Below are positions 38,302-47,770 of a DNA stretch of 64,000 nucleotides, piece by piece (position 1 is the first letter of the stretch; each line of letters starts with the position of its first letter). The notes beneath the pieces were generated by a model. That model saw nothing but the letters and a program-made list of their open reading frames with translations, ran no database searches and was not told the DNA's origin. The translations under genes were made by a program, and so were the position numbers. The stretch comes from an uncultured Prevotella sp. (lineage in GTDB: Bacteria; Bacteroidota; Bacteroidia; Bacteroidales; Bacteroidaceae). The stretch spans positions 224,344 to 288,343 of the forward strand of contig CAJODL010000005.1 in the NCBI GenBank assembly GCA_905233165.1. Direction: 5' to 3'.

Positions 38302-39290
38302 CGAGAAGACTGCATATTCTGAACCTCCTGAGCCTTACGTTCCATATCAGCTCGGCTACGCGATATAGTTACCAACCATACTCCGCTGAACACAAGCACT
38401 ACTGCCAAAGCATGACTGGGTCGTAAGACGCCAATACCAGTAAACACGCTGACAACCACTGAAACAAGAGGTTGGACATAGTTATATACTGAGACTACTG
38501 TCGGACGCAGTTTCTTCTGACCTATCATAGTAAGGATATAGCTGATGTATGTACCAAAGAATACCACATATCCTGCTTCCAACCACGACCTTGAGGGTAT
38601 GGAGTGGCTTACGACTTCGCTGACATGACTGAAAGTGAAAGGAGTCACAAAAACCGTCGCCCAAAGAAACATCCACTTATTGATTGTAAAGACAGAATAA
38701 CGCTTTATCAACTTGTTGAACAAAGACAAGTAGAGCGCAAAAGACAATTGCGCCAACAGGCATAGCAAATCACCCCGAATATCTCCTATCTTATCGCTGC
38801 TATGAGCCGCAGAAGTAAGGATGAGTAACAATGCTCCGCTACATCCCAAGAAAACCCCGGAAGCCTTTTTCCCTGTAATAGGTTCCTTAAGAATAATTGC
38901 TGCCAGTATCATTGCGAAGATAGGCATTGACGTAGTTACTATCGAGGCATTGATTGGCGACGTTATAGAGAGGCCTATGGTATAGCAGCACTGGTTGGTA
39001 ACCAAGCCCAGGAATCCAGCTCCGATAAACAGCATCTTATCCTTGAAAGGAACGTGTTCGTGCTTGACAAACAGCGACGTAAGCCAAAACAGCAGACAAC
39101 CGCCAGTCACTCGGAAGGTAACCATTGTAAGTCCATCGAGGCCGTTTGTCATAGCATCCTTGCCAAGTGGAGCCATAAGTCCCCAAAAGGCACAGGCAAA
39201 AAACATCGACAAGTGAGCGATGACTTCTCCTGAACCCAATATGTTATGCCTATTCACCTTTGCGTTTTGTTTCAATACATTTTTCATCAT
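38298..39290 (-). CDS. EamA/DMT-family transporter
   Basis: ~330 residues with ten hydrophobic helices in two EamA repeats (FFACAFWGLMAPLGKDAMTNG; second from ~170, LLAQLSFALYLSLFNKLIKRY). It exports an unknown metabolite. The ATG at 39290 is chosen because a -7 box (39300-39307) lies only 10 bp upstream; the longer open frame begins within the box. The C-terminus is basic and polar (SRSRADMERKAQEVQNMQ). Confidence 0.87.
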   Translation of the reverse strand: MMKNVLKQNAKVNRHNILGSGEVIAHLSMFFACAFWGLMAPLGKDAMTNGLDGLTMVTFRVTGGCLLFWLTSLFVKHEHVPFKDKMLFIGAGFLGLVTNQCCYTIGLSITSPINASIVTTSMPIFAMILAAIILKEPITGKKASGVFLGCSGALLLILTSAAHSSDKIGDIRGDLLCLLAQLSFALYLSLFNKLIKRYSVFTINKWMFLWATVFVTPFTFSHVSEVVSHSIPSRSWLEAGYVVFFGTYISYILTMIGQKKLRPTVVSVYNYVQPLVSVVVSVFTGIGVLRPSHALAVVLVFSGVWLVTISRSRADMERKAQEVQNMQSSR

Positions 39291-39299
39291 TTTCGGCCG

Positions 39300-39307
39300 C
39301 AAATTTA
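39300..39307 (-). promoter_or_regulatory. -7 promoter box of the second EamA gene
   Basis: Reads TAAATTTG on the minus strand; the ATG at 39290 follows after ~9 bases, so the leader is almost absent. Confidence 0.6.
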
Positions 39308-39369
39308 GTGATTTTTACTGATTTATAATGAAAAAACTTAAAATTCTTGCAATTTCAGGAATTTATTTC

Positions 39370-39377
39370 TAAATTTG
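39370..39377 (+). promoter_or_regulatory. -7 promoter box of the aldo/keto reductase gene
   Basis: Reads TAAATTTG on the plus strand; sets the reductase start at the ATG at 39420 and not the TTG inside the box. Confidence 0.6.
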
Positions 39378-39419
39378 CAGCATGAAAGATGTAAGAATCA
39401 ACATTACAGATACATTTTT

Positions 39420-40250
39420 ATGGTATTAAGAGAGAACTATATTGCGAGTCCTGAGAGATATGCTAATGAAGACAAGATGTATCAGCGCTGTGGATGTTCT
39501 GGCATTCTGCTCCCAAAGATTAGTCTTGGTTTTTGGCATAACTTTGGTTATGATGCCCCTTGGGATCGTCAGAGAGAAATAACACATTATGCCTTTGACC
39601 ACGGCATCACACACTTCGACCTGGCCAACAACTATGGTCCTCCATATGGTGCTGCTGAAGAGAATTTCGGAAAGCTGATGCATGATGACTTCCGCCCTTA
39701 TCGTGACGAGATGTTCATTGCCTCAAAGGCAGGATATGACATGTGGCAGGGACCTTATGGCAACTGGGGCTCCAGAAAGTATCTGATGGCAAGCATCGAC
39801 CAAAGCCTGAAACGTATGCAGTTGGATTATGTGGATTTATTCTATTCACATCGCTACGACCCCAACACGCCGTTGGAAGAGACGCTGCAGGCTCTCGTTG
39901 ACATAGTACGTCAGGGAAAGGCTCTCTATGTAGGCATCTCACGCTGGCCATTAGAGGCGCTGAAGGTGGCAAGAGAATATCTTGCAGCACACGATGTGCC
40001 ACTGCTGATATATCAGGGACGACTGAACCTCATCGACAGAGCACCACAGGAAGAGGGCATATTGGAATATTGCCATAAACACGGCATCGGATTTATCTCC
40101 TTCTCACCTTTGGCATCAGGAAAACTGAGAGACAGATATGAGGAGGCTCTTAACTGGATATTGGAACAGCAAGGGGTGACATCCATACTGGTTGGCGTCA
40201 GCAAGGTGGAGCAGTTGCAGAAGAACATCGACTGCATAATGCATACTTGA
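39420..40250 (+). CDS. Aldo/keto reductase, internally shortened
   Basis: 276 residues from the ATG at 39420 (MVLRENYIASPERYANEDKM). YghZ-like AKR: HFDLANNYGPPYGAAEENFG (catalytic Tyr), IASKAGYDMWQGPYG (Lys), DLFYSHRYDPNTPLEET (His region), and a C-terminal NADP-binding SILVGVSKVEQLQKNI. Between FSPLASGKL and EEALNWILEQQG, ~50 residues usual in this family (a loop and helix after the SPL motif) are missing without a frameshift. Reduces carbonyls with NADPH by family; activity uncertain. A 15-codon ORF (39382-39429) lies between promoter and start. Confidence 0.85.
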   Translation: MVLRENYIASPERYANEDKMYQRCGCSGILLPKISLGFWHNFGYDAPWDRQREITHYAFDHGITHFDLANNYGPPYGAAEENFGKLMHDDFRPYRDEMFIASKAGYDMWQGPYGNWGSRKYLMASIDQSLKRMQLDYVDLFYSHRYDPNTPLEETLQALVDIVRQGKALYVGISRWPLEALKVAREYLAAHDVPLLIYQGRLNLIDRAPQEEGILEYCHKHGIGFISFSPLASGKLRDRYEEALNWILEQQGVTSILVGVSKVEQLQKNIDCIMHT

Positions 40251-40296
40251 GATGTGAGATGTGAGATGTGAAATGTCAAATGTGAAACGTGAAACC
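40249..40296. repeat. 7-bp repeat array between the reductase and HsdR_N genes
   Basis: GAGATGT units grading to GAAATGT, CAAATGT and GAAACGT; it runs into the coding start of the next gene. Confidence 0.85.
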
Positions 40297-40743
40297 TTGA
40301 ACCTACCAGAGTATAAAAACCTACGGATGAGGGTGACGGAAGATGGTAAGCATCAGGTGCTTGACATCTTGAGGCAACGCTTCGTAAACCTCACACCAGA
40401 GGAATGGGTGAGGCAACATTTCATTCACTTCCTGATAACAGAGAAAGGATATCCGCAAGGATTACTTGCCAACGAAGTGGAACTGAAAGTGGCTGACAAG
40501 AAACTGAGATGTGACTCTGTACTCTTCGACCATAATCGACAACCAAAGGTGGTAATAGAATACAAAGCAGAAAGCGTAGAGCTGACACCAAAGGTAATAA
40601 AGCAGATTACAACATACAATATGCTTCTCAACGTAGATTACCTGATGATTAGCAACGGACTGATGCATCTCTGTCTGCACTACAAAAAAGATAACGACAA
40701 ATGGATTTTCCTGGAAGAAATACCAGAGTATGAAAAACTTTAA
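40261..40743 (+). CDS. HsdR N-terminal domain (HSDR_N_2) protein
   Basis: ~155-160 residues, a stand-alone restriction-endonuclease-like domain found across Bacteroidetes, related to the N-terminus of type I restriction subunit R. The conserved LTPEEWVRQHFIHFLITEKGYP is followed by an acidic/basic nuclease-like core (CDSVLFDHNRQPKVVIEYKA; D-(x)n-E-x-K motif) and QITTYNMLL. It may bind or cut DNA; the role is unknown. No hsdM/hsdS is nearby. The N-terminus (MRCEMSNVKRETLNLPE) is read partly from the 7-bp array; start 40261 or 40273. Confidence 0.8.
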   Translation: MRCEMSNVKRETLNLPEYKNLRMRVTEDGKHQVLDILRQRFVNLTPEEWVRQHFIHFLITEKGYPQGLLANEVELKVADKKLRCDSVLFDHNRQPKVVIEYKAESVELTPKVIKQITTYNMLLNVDYLMISNGLMHLCLHYKKDNDKWIFLEEIPEYEKL

Positions 40744-40763
40744 TCTTTTATAATATAAAGACT

Positions 40764-41324
40764 ATGATTGACGTAAAAGAAGTTCTCAATGACGCTGAAG
40801 AACGAATGGAAATGGCTGCAATGTTCTTAGAGGAACAGTTGTCACACATTCGTGCTGGTCGTGCCAACCTTGCCATTCTCGATGGCATCAAAGTAGATTC
40901 TTATGGTATGAAAGTGCCTCTGAATCAAGTAGCAAACCTCAGCACTCCCGATGCTCGTACCATAGCCATCAAACCTTGGGACAAGAAGGCTATCCGAGAT
41001 ATCGAGAAAGCTATCATGGACAGCGATGTCGGCATTACTCCTGACAATAACGGAGAGGTAATTCGCCTTGCTATTCCACAGCCTACAGAAGAACGTCGTA
41101 AGGAGCTGATGAAGCAATGTAACAAGATTGCTGAAAAGGCAAAGGTAGAGGTTCGCAATGTGCGTGGCGACATCAAGGAAAAGCTTAAGAAGGGCATCAA
41201 AGACGGTCTGTCAGAAGACCTCGAAAAGGATGCCGAAAATGATCTCCAGAAGGTTCATGATAAGTTTATCGCGAAGCTCGACAAACTCATCGAGGAGAAG
41301 ACAAAGGAGATAATGACGGTGTAA
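40764..41324 (+). CDS. frr: Ribosome recycling factor
   Basis: 186 residues, standard length and architecture: the three-helix bundle with a small beta domain (SHIRAGRANLAILDGIKVDSYG; IAIKPWDKKAIRDIEKAI; IRLAIPQPTEERRKELMKQ; VRNVRGDIKEKLKKGIKDG). It splits post-termination ribosomes together with EF-G. The start ATG at 40764 follows a short AT-rich leader. The gap to rsgA is a repeat array. Confidence 0.97.
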   Translation: MIDVKEVLNDAEERMEMAAMFLEEQLSHIRAGRANLAILDGIKVDSYGMKVPLNQVANLSTPDARTIAIKPWDKKAIRDIEKAIMDSDVGITPDNNGEVIRLAIPQPTEERRKELMKQCNKIAEKAKVEVRNVRGDIKEKLKKGIKDGLSEDLEKDAENDLQKVHDKFIAKLDKLIEEKTKEIMTV

Positions 41325-41369
41325 CGGTTATCGGTTAACGACTTTTGACCTTTGACCTTAGACTTTATA
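41322..41369. repeat. 7-bp repeat array between frr and rsgA
   Basis: GGTTATC/GGTTAAC followed by TTTGACC/TTAGACT units; the rsgA ATG (41370) directly follows. Confidence 0.8.
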
Positions 41370-42320
41370 ATGAAGGGATTAGTAATAAAGAATACCGGGT
41401 TCTGGTACACAATACTCACTGATGATGGTGCTACGACTGACTGCAAGGTGAAGGGAAACTTTCGTCTGAAAGGCATTCGTAGCACTAACCCTGTTGCCGT
41501 AGGAGACAGAGTGGTGATAAGTGAGGACAACTGGATTACTGACATAGAAGACAGAAAGAACTATGTCATCCGAAAATCCACTAATCTCTCGAAGCAGAGT
41601 AGCATCATTGCTGCTAATGTTGATCAGGCAATGCTTATTGTCACTATCAACTATCCTGAGACATCTACCACCTTCATAGACCGCTTCCTTGCCTCAGCAG
41701 AGGCTTACCGCATTCCTGTAGTACTGGTGTTCAATAAGATTGATATGCTTGACGAAGACGAGCTACGCTACCTGAAAATGATGCAGGACCTATACACCAC
41801 TGTGGGATATGAAAGCATTGCCGTTTCTGCCACAGAAGGAACAGGAATGGAAGAACTTAGAGCTAAACTGGAGGGAAAGATAACACTATTCAGCGGACAT
41901 AGCGGAGTAGGAAAAAGTACCATCATCAATACCCTCATACCAGGTGCTAATCTGCGAACAGCAGGAATCAGCGATGCACACAATCAGGGCATACACACCA
42001 CCACCTTCAGCGAGATGATTGCCCTACCCCACAACGGCGATGCCACAATACAGTCTCAACAGCAGTCATACATCATCGACTCACCAGGAATACGTGGCTT
42101 CGGAACGTTTGACATAGAGAAAGAAGAACTGACAAGTTATTTTAAGGAGATATTCCAATTCTCCAAAGAATGCCGTTTCTCCAACTGTACCCATACCCAC
42201 GAGCCAGGATGTGCCGTACTGAAGGCTGTAGAGGAACATTATATAGCCCTTTCACGATACAACAGTTATCTCTCCATGCTGGAAGACAAAGATGAAGAAA
42301 AATACAGAAAAGGATACTAA
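41370..42320 (+). CDS. rsgA: Small ribosomal subunit biogenesis GTPase RsgA
   Basis: 316 residues from the ATG at 41370 ([14 protein letters not shown]); upstream open codons are array-derived. The N-terminal OB fold is followed by a circularly permuted GTPase: G4 VFNKIDML, G1 [18 protein letters not shown]3 DSPGIRGFG. The C-terminal zinc finger has the CxxxxC-x-H-x-x-x-x-x-C pattern in [16 protein letters not shown]. It helps mature the 30S subunit. Its last 29 bp overlap mnmA. Confidence 0.96.
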   Translation: MKGLVIKNTGFWYTILTDDGATTDCKVKGNFRLKGIRSTNPVAVGDRVVISEDNWITDIEDRKNYVIRKSTNLSKQSSIIAANVDQAMLIVTINYPETSTTFIDRFLASAEAYRIPVVLVFNKIDMLDEDELRYLKMMQDLYTTVGYESIAVSATEGTGMEELRAKLEGKITLFSGHSGVGKSTIINTLIPGANLRTAGISDAHNQGIHTTTFSEMIALPHNGDATIQSQQQSYIIDSPGIRGFGTFDIEKEELTSYFKEIFQFSKECRFSNCTHTHEPGCAVLKAVEEHYIALSRYNSYLSMLEDKDEEKYRKGY

Positions 42321-43371
42321 GATAGCATTACTTCTCTCAGGAGGAGTGGATTCTGCTGTTGCCTTGCACGTATTATGCGAACAGGGTAACAAGCCTGACT
42401 GTTTCTATATCAGGATTGCTTCGCAGGAAGATGCCGACCTTGACTGTACAGCAGAGGAAGATATCGAAATGGCAACAGCTCTTTGTCAGAAATATGGTGT
42501 CTCACTGGAGATTATCGATTGTCACAAAGAATACTGGGAGCAGGTGACAAAATATACTATGGAGAAGGTGAAAGCAGGTCTTACGCCAAATCCTGATGTG
42601 ATGTGTAACAGGCTCATAAAATTCGGAGCTTTTGACGAGAAGAAGGGACACGAATACGACATCATTGCCACAGGTCACTATGCCACAACAGAAGTGGATG
42701 AGGAAGGTAATAAATGGCTCTGCACCTCTCCCGACCCAGTAAAAGATCAGACAGATTTTCTCTGTCAACTATACCCTTGGCAACTGAAGAAGGCCATCTT
42801 CCCAATAGGCCACATGAAGAAAGATGAGGTTCGCGAGATAGCAGAACGTGAACACCTCATCAATGCCAAGAGAAAAGACTCGCAGGGCATCTGTTTTCTT
42901 GGAAAGATAAACTACAACGACTACGTAAAGAAATATCTTGGTGAGAATCCTGGTCTCGTGATAGATATCGAGACAGGCAAGAAACTTGGTACGCACAAGG
43001 GTTTGTGGTTCCACACTATAGGCCAGCGACACGGATTAGGATTTGGTGGCGGTCCTTGGTTTGCAGTAAAGAAAAACATCAAGAAAAACATACTCTTTGT
43101 CTCAAAGGGTTATAATCCCAAGGAAGCATACAAGCAGGAATTCAAGATTCATGGGATGAACTGGCTGACAGTCCCCGTGGATGCAAAAGAAATCTGCTTT
43201 AAGATACGGCATACATCCGACTATCTTAAAGCAGAGATGAGAGACAATGGTGATGGTTCTTTTACCCTTGTTTCAGAGCAACCTGTTCATGGTGTAGCGC
43301 CAGGACAGTTCTGCGTCATCTACGACACCAACCATCATCGTTGTTATGGTTCGGCTGAGATTACTGTTTAG
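42292..43371 (+). CDS. mnmA: tRNA-specific 2-thiouridylase
   Basis: 359 residues. The N-terminal PP-loop is [17 protein letters not shown]. The catalytic cysteines are in [19 protein letters not shown] (~103) and [13 protein letters not shown] (~197). A C-terminal beta-barrel ends with [20 protein letters not shown]. It installs the 2-thio group on U34 of Lys, Glu and Gln tRNAs. It starts inside the end of rsgA (29-bp overlap), indicating coupled translation, and ends convergently (11-bp overlap) with the DUF4923 gene. Confidence 0.95.
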   Translation: MKKNTEKDTKIALLLSGGVDSAVALHVLCEQGNKPDCFYIRIASQEDADLDCTAEEDIEMATALCQKYGVSLEIIDCHKEYWEQVTKYTMEKVKAGLTPNPDVMCNRLIKFGAFDEKKGHEYDIIATGHYATTEVDEEGNKWLCTSPDPVKDQTDFLCQLYPWQLKKAIFPIGHMKKDEVREIAEREHLINAKRKDSQGICFLGKINYNDYVKKYLGENPGLVIDIETGKKLGTHKGLWFHTIGQRHGLGFGGGPWFAVKKNIKKNILFVSKGYNPKEAYKQEFKIHGMNWLTVPVDAKEICFKIRHTSDYLKAEMRDNGDGSFTLVSEQPVHGVAPGQFCVIYDTNHHRCYGSAEITV

Positions 43372-43975
43372 TAAGTCTCACACCAATCTTCATTCCGTCC
43401 ATTTGCTTCATGGCAGCTACTACAGTAGATAGCTGTGACACCTGAGCACCAATATTCTGCATAAACTCCTTAAACTTTGTAGCATCCATCACAATGACGA
43501 GGGAGCCATTGTCCAACTGTGGTGTTACGTTGCAAGGCTTTGTCTTGCCTGTAAATGTGAGGATTACCTCTTGGTTCTTCAGAGTATAGGTACCTTTCTT
43601 TACTGGCTTTGTACCATATTTTACAGAGAAGCTTTTATCCTCGTTAAAGGTAATGCTTCCCTTGCCTTTCTTCAAACCAACCTGTGAGAGATATGACTGC
43701 AGTTTCTGTTCCAGACTCTTTGTAGCAGCAGAGCTGGCAAGTTGCTTCAGACTGTTGTTGCTTGTCAACATTATGGCAGGCTCCTGATAAACCCATGTTC
43801 CGACAATCTGCTTTTCGTTAGGAACGAGTTTTGAAGATATTGTAGCAATAGCAGAGCTGAGAGTAGAATTATTTGAGACAGCACTCTTTGCCTTATTCAA
43901 CAAACCATCAAGTTGCGCATTAGCCACGCCACAATTCAAAGCAGCCGCAGCAAGAATAATAAATAACTTTTTCAT
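43361..43975 (-). CDS. DUF4923 family secreted protein
   Basis: 204 residues with a signal peptide (MKKLFIILAAAALNCGVANAQ). The mature part has a helical segment and a lipocalin-like beta region (IVGTWVYQEPAIMLTSNN...GSITFNEDKSFSVKYGTKP). This matches the DUF4923 family of Bacteroidetes, predicted periplasmic and of unknown function. No catalytic residues are evident. Located directly upstream of rsmA, same strand, 9 bp away from its end in the transcription direction (rsmA precedes it). Confidence 0.75.
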   Translation of the reverse strand: MKKLFIILAAAALNCGVANAQLDGLLNKAKSAVSNNSTLSSAIATISSKLVPNEKQIVGTWVYQEPAIMLTSNNSLKQLASSAATKSLEQKLQSYLSQVGLKKGKGSITFNEDKSFSVKYGTKPVKKGTYTLKNQEVILTFTGKTKPCNVTPQLDNGSLVIVMDATKFKEFMQNIGAQVSQLSTVVAAMKQMDGMKIGVRLTKQ

Positions 43976-43984
43976 AATCTATTT

Positions 43985-44773
43985 TTATTTCATTTTCAAT
44001 TTATCTACGCAGTTAGTAAGCCTTACGAACTCCTCATGTGTCAGTTGTTCTGGACGTTTTGTCAAGTCAAAATCAGGAATCATCTCCTCATTAAAGCCAG
44101 GTATCAACTGCTTCAGACTTACCCTCAGCATCTTTCGTCGCTGATTAAATGTCGCCTTCACTATTTGTATGAACAAGTCCCAGTCACATCCGATATCTGT
44201 CCTGCTGTTTCGAGTCATTCGAATAACAGCCGACTTCACCTTCGGAGGCGGATTGAATACATTCTCGTCAACAGTAAAGAGATATTCTGTATCATACCAC
44301 GCCTGAATCAAGACAGACAATATGCCATACGTCTTGCTACCTGGTTCTGCAGCTATACGCAAAGCCACCTCTCTCTGTATCATTCCAGTGCAGCAAGGGA
44401 TGAGCTCTTTGTTATCGAGCATCTTGAAGAATATCTGCGACGAGATATCATATGGATAATTTCCTGTCAGTACGAACTGTCGTCCTCCAAATACCTCTTT
44501 CAAATCCATCGTGAGGAAGTCACCACCAATGATGTTCCCGTGCAACTTTGGAAAATGTTCTTCCAGATATTCTACTGACTCCCTGTCTATCTCCACACAT
44601 TTGTAGTCACGGTCTTTCGGATAGAGATACTGCGTCATAACACCCATTCCCGGACCTATCTCCAGCACAGGAATGTCTGGGCACGCATCAACAGTATCAG
44701 CTATTCTGCGAGCTATACTGAGGTCAGTAAGGAAGTGCTGACCAAGATTCTTCTTTGGACGTACTGATTTCAT
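43985..44773 (-). CDS. rsmA: 16S rRNA (adenine(1518)-N6/adenine(1519)-N6)-dimethyltransferase
   Basis: 262 residues, KsgA family. It dimethylates two adjacent adenines in the 3' hairpin of 16S rRNA. N-terminal KKNLGQHFLTDLSIARRI, SAM-binding VLEIGPGMGVMTQYL, and the catalytic LTGNYPYDISSQIFFKML (N-x-P-Y) are intact. The C-terminal helical domain ends FVRLTNCVDKLKMK. It is separated from clpC by 11 bp on the same strand and may be co-transcribed with it. Confidence 0.96.
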   Translation of the reverse strand: MKSVRPKKNLGQHFLTDLSIARRIADTVDACPDIPVLEIGPGMGVMTQYLYPKDRDYKCVEIDRESVEYLEEHFPKLHGNIIGGDFLTMDLKEVFGGRQFVLTGNYPYDISSQIFFKMLDNKELIPCCTGMIQREVALRIAAEPGSKTYGILSVLIQAWYDTEYLFTVDENVFNPPPKVKSAVIRMTRNSRTDIGCDWDLFIQIVKATFNQRRKMLRVSLKQLIPGFNEEMIPDFDLTKRPEQLTHEEFVRLTNCVDKLKMK

Positions 44774-44784
44774 CTCTTGTATTG

Positions 44785-47034
44785 CTATTCCAAATGAATC
44801 TCATGCTGTTCGCTCTCGTTGAGAATCTTCTGACATACCACATCCTCCACCTGTGTCTGTATAGCACGACGCAGAGGTCTTGCACCATATTGTATGTCAT
44901 AACCCTTCTTGACAATCTTAGACTTATAGTCATCAGAAATCGTCAGAGTATAACCGAGATTCTCTATTCTCTTATAAACACTCTTCAGCTCTATGTCGAG
45001 AATCTGCCTTACAGCATCCATATCCAACTGATCGAACATGATAATCTCATCCAGTCGGTTGAGGAATTCTGGTGCGAACTGTTTCTTCAGTGCTTTTTCT
45101 ATAATACCATTGGTAAAGGCCCTTGTGTCTGTTATCGGAGCAAATCCTACACCATTACCGAAGTCCTTCAGTTGTTTAGTACCAGCATTTGATGTCATTA
45201 TGATAATGGTATTTCTGAAGTCCACCAGACGACCATTTCCGTCTGTCAGTCTTCCTTCGTCCATTACCTGCAGCAGCATATTGAAGACATTGGAATTTGC
45301 CTTCTCTATTTCGTCGAGCAATACTATGCTGTATGGCTTTCTGCGTACACGTTCTGTCAGCTGTCCGCCTTCTTCATATCCCACATATCCCGGAGGTGCT
45401 CCGACAAGGCGTGAGGTATTGAATGACTCAGAATATTCTGACATATCAATACGTATCAGAGCATCCTGACTGCCAAACATCTCCTCTGCCAGTTTCTTTG
45501 CCAGATATGTCTTTCCGACACCTGTTGGACCGAGGAACATAAACACACCGATTGGATGGTTTGGATCGTGCAGCCCTACCCTGTTGCGTTGTATGGCTTT
45601 CACCATCTTTTCTATGGCTTTATCCTGTGCCACGATAGAGCCCTTCAGTCTGTCTGCCATACTGCGAAGGCGGGCACCCTCGCTCTCTGCAACACGTTGT
45701 ACAGGAACTCCTGTCATCATTGACACCACATCAGCTACAGCCTCTTGTGATACTTGGTTGCTACCCTTCAAGGCACCACTCTCTTCTTTCAGCTTTGCTG
45801 CCAACTCTGCCTCCAGACGGTTGCTCTGGTCACGATAGTTTGCTGCCAACTCAAAGTTCTGGTCTTGAACAGCCTGCAACTTCTTCTCCCTGATATCACG
45901 AATCTGTTCCTCCAACTTTGCCACATCCGACTGAGGATTGCTGTCAGCAGAAGCCAGATGCATCTTTGCACCCACCTCATCCATTGCGTCGATAGCCTTA
46001 TCAGGGAAAGCACGGTCCGTTACATAGCGTTGTGTCAACTTGACACATGCTGTCAAAGCCTCGTCTGAATATGTCACCTTATGGTGGTCTTCATAACGGT
46101 CCTTTATGTTAAAGAGTATCTGAATAGTCTCCTCTGGAGTTGTCTGTTCCACAATGATTTTCTGGAATCTGCGCTCCAAGGCACCATCCTTCTCTATTGT
46201 CTTGCGATATTCGTCAAGAGTGGTTGCACCAATACATTGTATAGTGCCACGAGCCAATGCTGGTTTCAACATATTCGCAGCATCCATACTGCCTGACACA
46301 TTACCAGCTCCAATGATGGTATGTATCTCGTCAATGAAACAGATAATGTCAGGATTTGTTTCCAGTTCCTTGATGAGATTCTTCAAGCGTTCCTCAAACT
46401 GTCCACGATATTTTGTTCCTGCCACTAACGATGCCATATCGAGAGATACCAGGCGTTTGTTAAAGAGAATTGGCGACACCTTATTGTCAGCAATCAACTG
46501 TGCCAAGCCCTCCACGATAGAACTCTTTCCCACACCAGGTTCTCCGATGAGAATAGGATTATTCTTCTTTCTACGAAGCAGTATCTCCTGCAGACGCTGT
46601 ATCTCCTTCTCACGTCCCACTACAGGGTCCATCTTACCCTCTTTGGCAAGTTTTGTGAGATCTGTAGAGAAAGCATCTATAACTGGAGTCTTCGGAGGAG
46701 TGTTACCACTTTGAGCCGTTGGTTTCTCAGACTCCGTAATGGTATCAGTCCCCTTCGGCTGCTGTTTGCCCCCCTTACCATCCATTGGTTCGAGAGTGTC
46801 ATTATACTCGTCTTCGTCTTCTGAGAGGTTCATATTATTCAGAACCTCTGCCACATTGTCATAGTTCATATTATGTTGTTCAAGTATTTTCCTTGCAAGA
46901 TTATCCCCTTCGTCATGAAGAATTGCAAGGAGTAAGTGATCTGTATCTATTACGTCCTGATGGGCCATACGGGCCTCCAGCGCTGCAAGCATCAGCACCC
47001 TAGATACATTTTGTGAATAGTTTTTTATCATCAT
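44785..47034 (-). CDS. clpC: ClpC-type ATP-dependent protease ATPase with a shortened N-domain
   Basis: ~749 residues, a Hsp100 unfoldase for ClpP. Two AAA+ modules: D1 GEPGVGKSSIVEGLAQL with DEIHTIIGAG, D2 GPTGVGKTYLAKKLAEEM with LLDEIEKANSNVFNMLL. A UVR/M-domain-like coiled coil lies between them (LQAVQDQNFELAANYRDQSN). Bacteroidetes ClpC is usually ~840 residues with two Clp_N repeats. Here only one repeat (NVSRVLMLAALEARMAHQDVIDTDHLLLAIL), most like the second, precedes the linker, so the first is absent. No missing exon-like ORF is seen upstream. The ATG at 47034 is chosen; a TTG is 6 bp earlier. Confidence 0.92.
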   Translation of the reverse strand: MMIKNYSQNVSRVLMLAALEARMAHQDVIDTDHLLLAILHDEGDNLARKILEQHNMNYDNVAEVLNNMNLSEDEDEYNDTLEPMDGKGGKQQPKGTDTITESEKPTAQSGNTPPKTPVIDAFSTDLTKLAKEGKMDPVVGREKEIQRLQEILLRRKKNNPILIGEPGVGKSSIVEGLAQLIADNKVSPILFNKRLVSLDMASLVAGTKYRGQFEERLKNLIKELETNPDIICFIDEIHTIIGAGNVSGSMDAANMLKPALARGTIQCIGATTLDEYRKTIEKDGALERRFQKIIVEQTTPEETIQILFNIKDRYEDHHKVTYSDEALTACVKLTQRYVTDRAFPDKAIDAMDEVGAKMHLASADSNPQSDVAKLEEQIRDIREKKLQAVQDQNFELAANYRDQSNRLEAELAAKLKEESGALKGSNQVSQEAVADVVSMMTGVPVQRVAESEGARLRSMADRLKGSIVAQDKAIEKMVKAIQRNRVGLHDPNHPIGVFMFLGPTGVGKTYLAKKLAEEMFGSQDALIRIDMSEYSESFNTSRLVGAPPGYVGYEEGGQLTERVRRKPYSIVLLDEIEKANSNVFNMLLQVMDEGRLTDGNGRLVDFRNTIIIMTSNAGTKQLKDFGNGVGFAPITDTRAFTNGIIEKALKKQFAPEFLNRLDEIIMFDQLDMDAVRQILDIELKSVYKRIENLGYTLTISDDYKSKIVKKGYDIQYGARPLRRAIQTQVEDVVCQKILNESEQHEIHLE

Positions 47035-47072
47035 ATACAATAAGGTATCAGCAATAATTGTGCCAACAAAAA

Positions 47073-47101
47073 CGACAGCGGAGTGTCACACCCCACTGTC
47101 G
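47073..47101. terminator. Hairpin between the DUF4890 gene and clpC
   Basis: CGACAG...CTGTCG with further imperfect pairing around a GTGTCACAC loop, downstream of the minus-strand DUF4890 gene. Confidence 0.45.
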
Positions 47102-47137
47102 CCGAATTTTAATCCCTAATAAAAACTATAACAAATC

Positions 47138-47232
47138 AACTTATGAAGTTTCAAATTTCAAGTCTTTAGTTTCTAGTCACTTATCTTTAGTCACTAACAA
47201 CTGCCTTTAAACTTTAAACTATAAACTTTATA
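47138..47232. repeat. 7-bp repeat arrays downstream of the DUF4890 gene
   Basis: AGTTTCA/AATTTCA units, then TTAGTTTC/TAGTCAC-like and CTTTAAA/CTATAAA units up to the gene's stop codon. Confidence 0.7.
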
Positions 47233-47670
47233 TTAACCTCTTCTCTGTCCTCTCTGGGGTCTCATCTCCTGATACTGCTTATATTGCTCCTCAGTAAGGA
47301 TGCCTTTAAGTTTCTCTTCATACTCCTGGCGCTTCTTCATGCGCTCCTGCCACTGTGCTCTCTGCTCTTCTGTCAGTTGTGGACGCTGTGGGCGCTGTCC
47401 CTCGCCAGCATTCTCATTGCGCTGAGGTCTGTTGCCACCATTACGGCCGCCCCATCTTGGACCTCCAAGGACGTCTTTATATTCTTTATTCAACTCCAGC
47501 AGTTTTGCCTTCTGCTCATCATTAAGATTCAGTCTGCCAGCAAGATTTTCTACCATCTGTTCTGGAGTAAACTGTCTTGGACCGCGATTACCATCTCTCC
47601 TTTCACCATTCTGTGCCATAGCAACTGTCATTGACAGGATGGCAATCATTGTTAACACAATCTTTTTCAT
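47233..47670 (-). CDS. Spy/CpxP-like periplasmic protein (DUF4890 type)
   Basis: 145 residues. A signal peptide (MKKIVLTMIAILSMTVAMAQ) precedes a helical, Arg/Gln/Gly-rich mature protein with LTxxQ-like motifs (RLNLNDEQKAKLLELNKEY; LTEEQRAQWQERMKKR; LTEEQYKQYQEMRPQRG). This LTxxQ pattern is shared with Spy/CpxP stress chaperones. Bacteroidetes members are catalogued as DUF4890. Possibly a periplasmic holdase; not tested. Confidence 0.75.
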   Translation of the reverse strand: MKKIVLTMIAILSMTVAMAQNGERRDGNRGPRQFTPEQMVENLAGRLNLNDEQKAKLLELNKEYKDVLGGPRWGGRNGGNRPQRNENAGEGQRPQRPQLTEEQRAQWQERMKKRQEYEEKLKGILTEEQYKQYQEMRPQRGQRRG

Positions 47671-47770
47671 TTTTTATTACAATGTTTATTAATTATTGAA
47701 AATTGTGAACCGGTTACATTTGCTTTGATGAAAGAAAAAAGAAAAAGTTTAACAAATATCTCATTTTTCT

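Noticed and set aside
40261..40743. A type I restriction-modification locus
   Set aside because: Only the stand-alone HsdR N-terminal domain is present; no hsdM, hsdS or helicase domain lies in the window.
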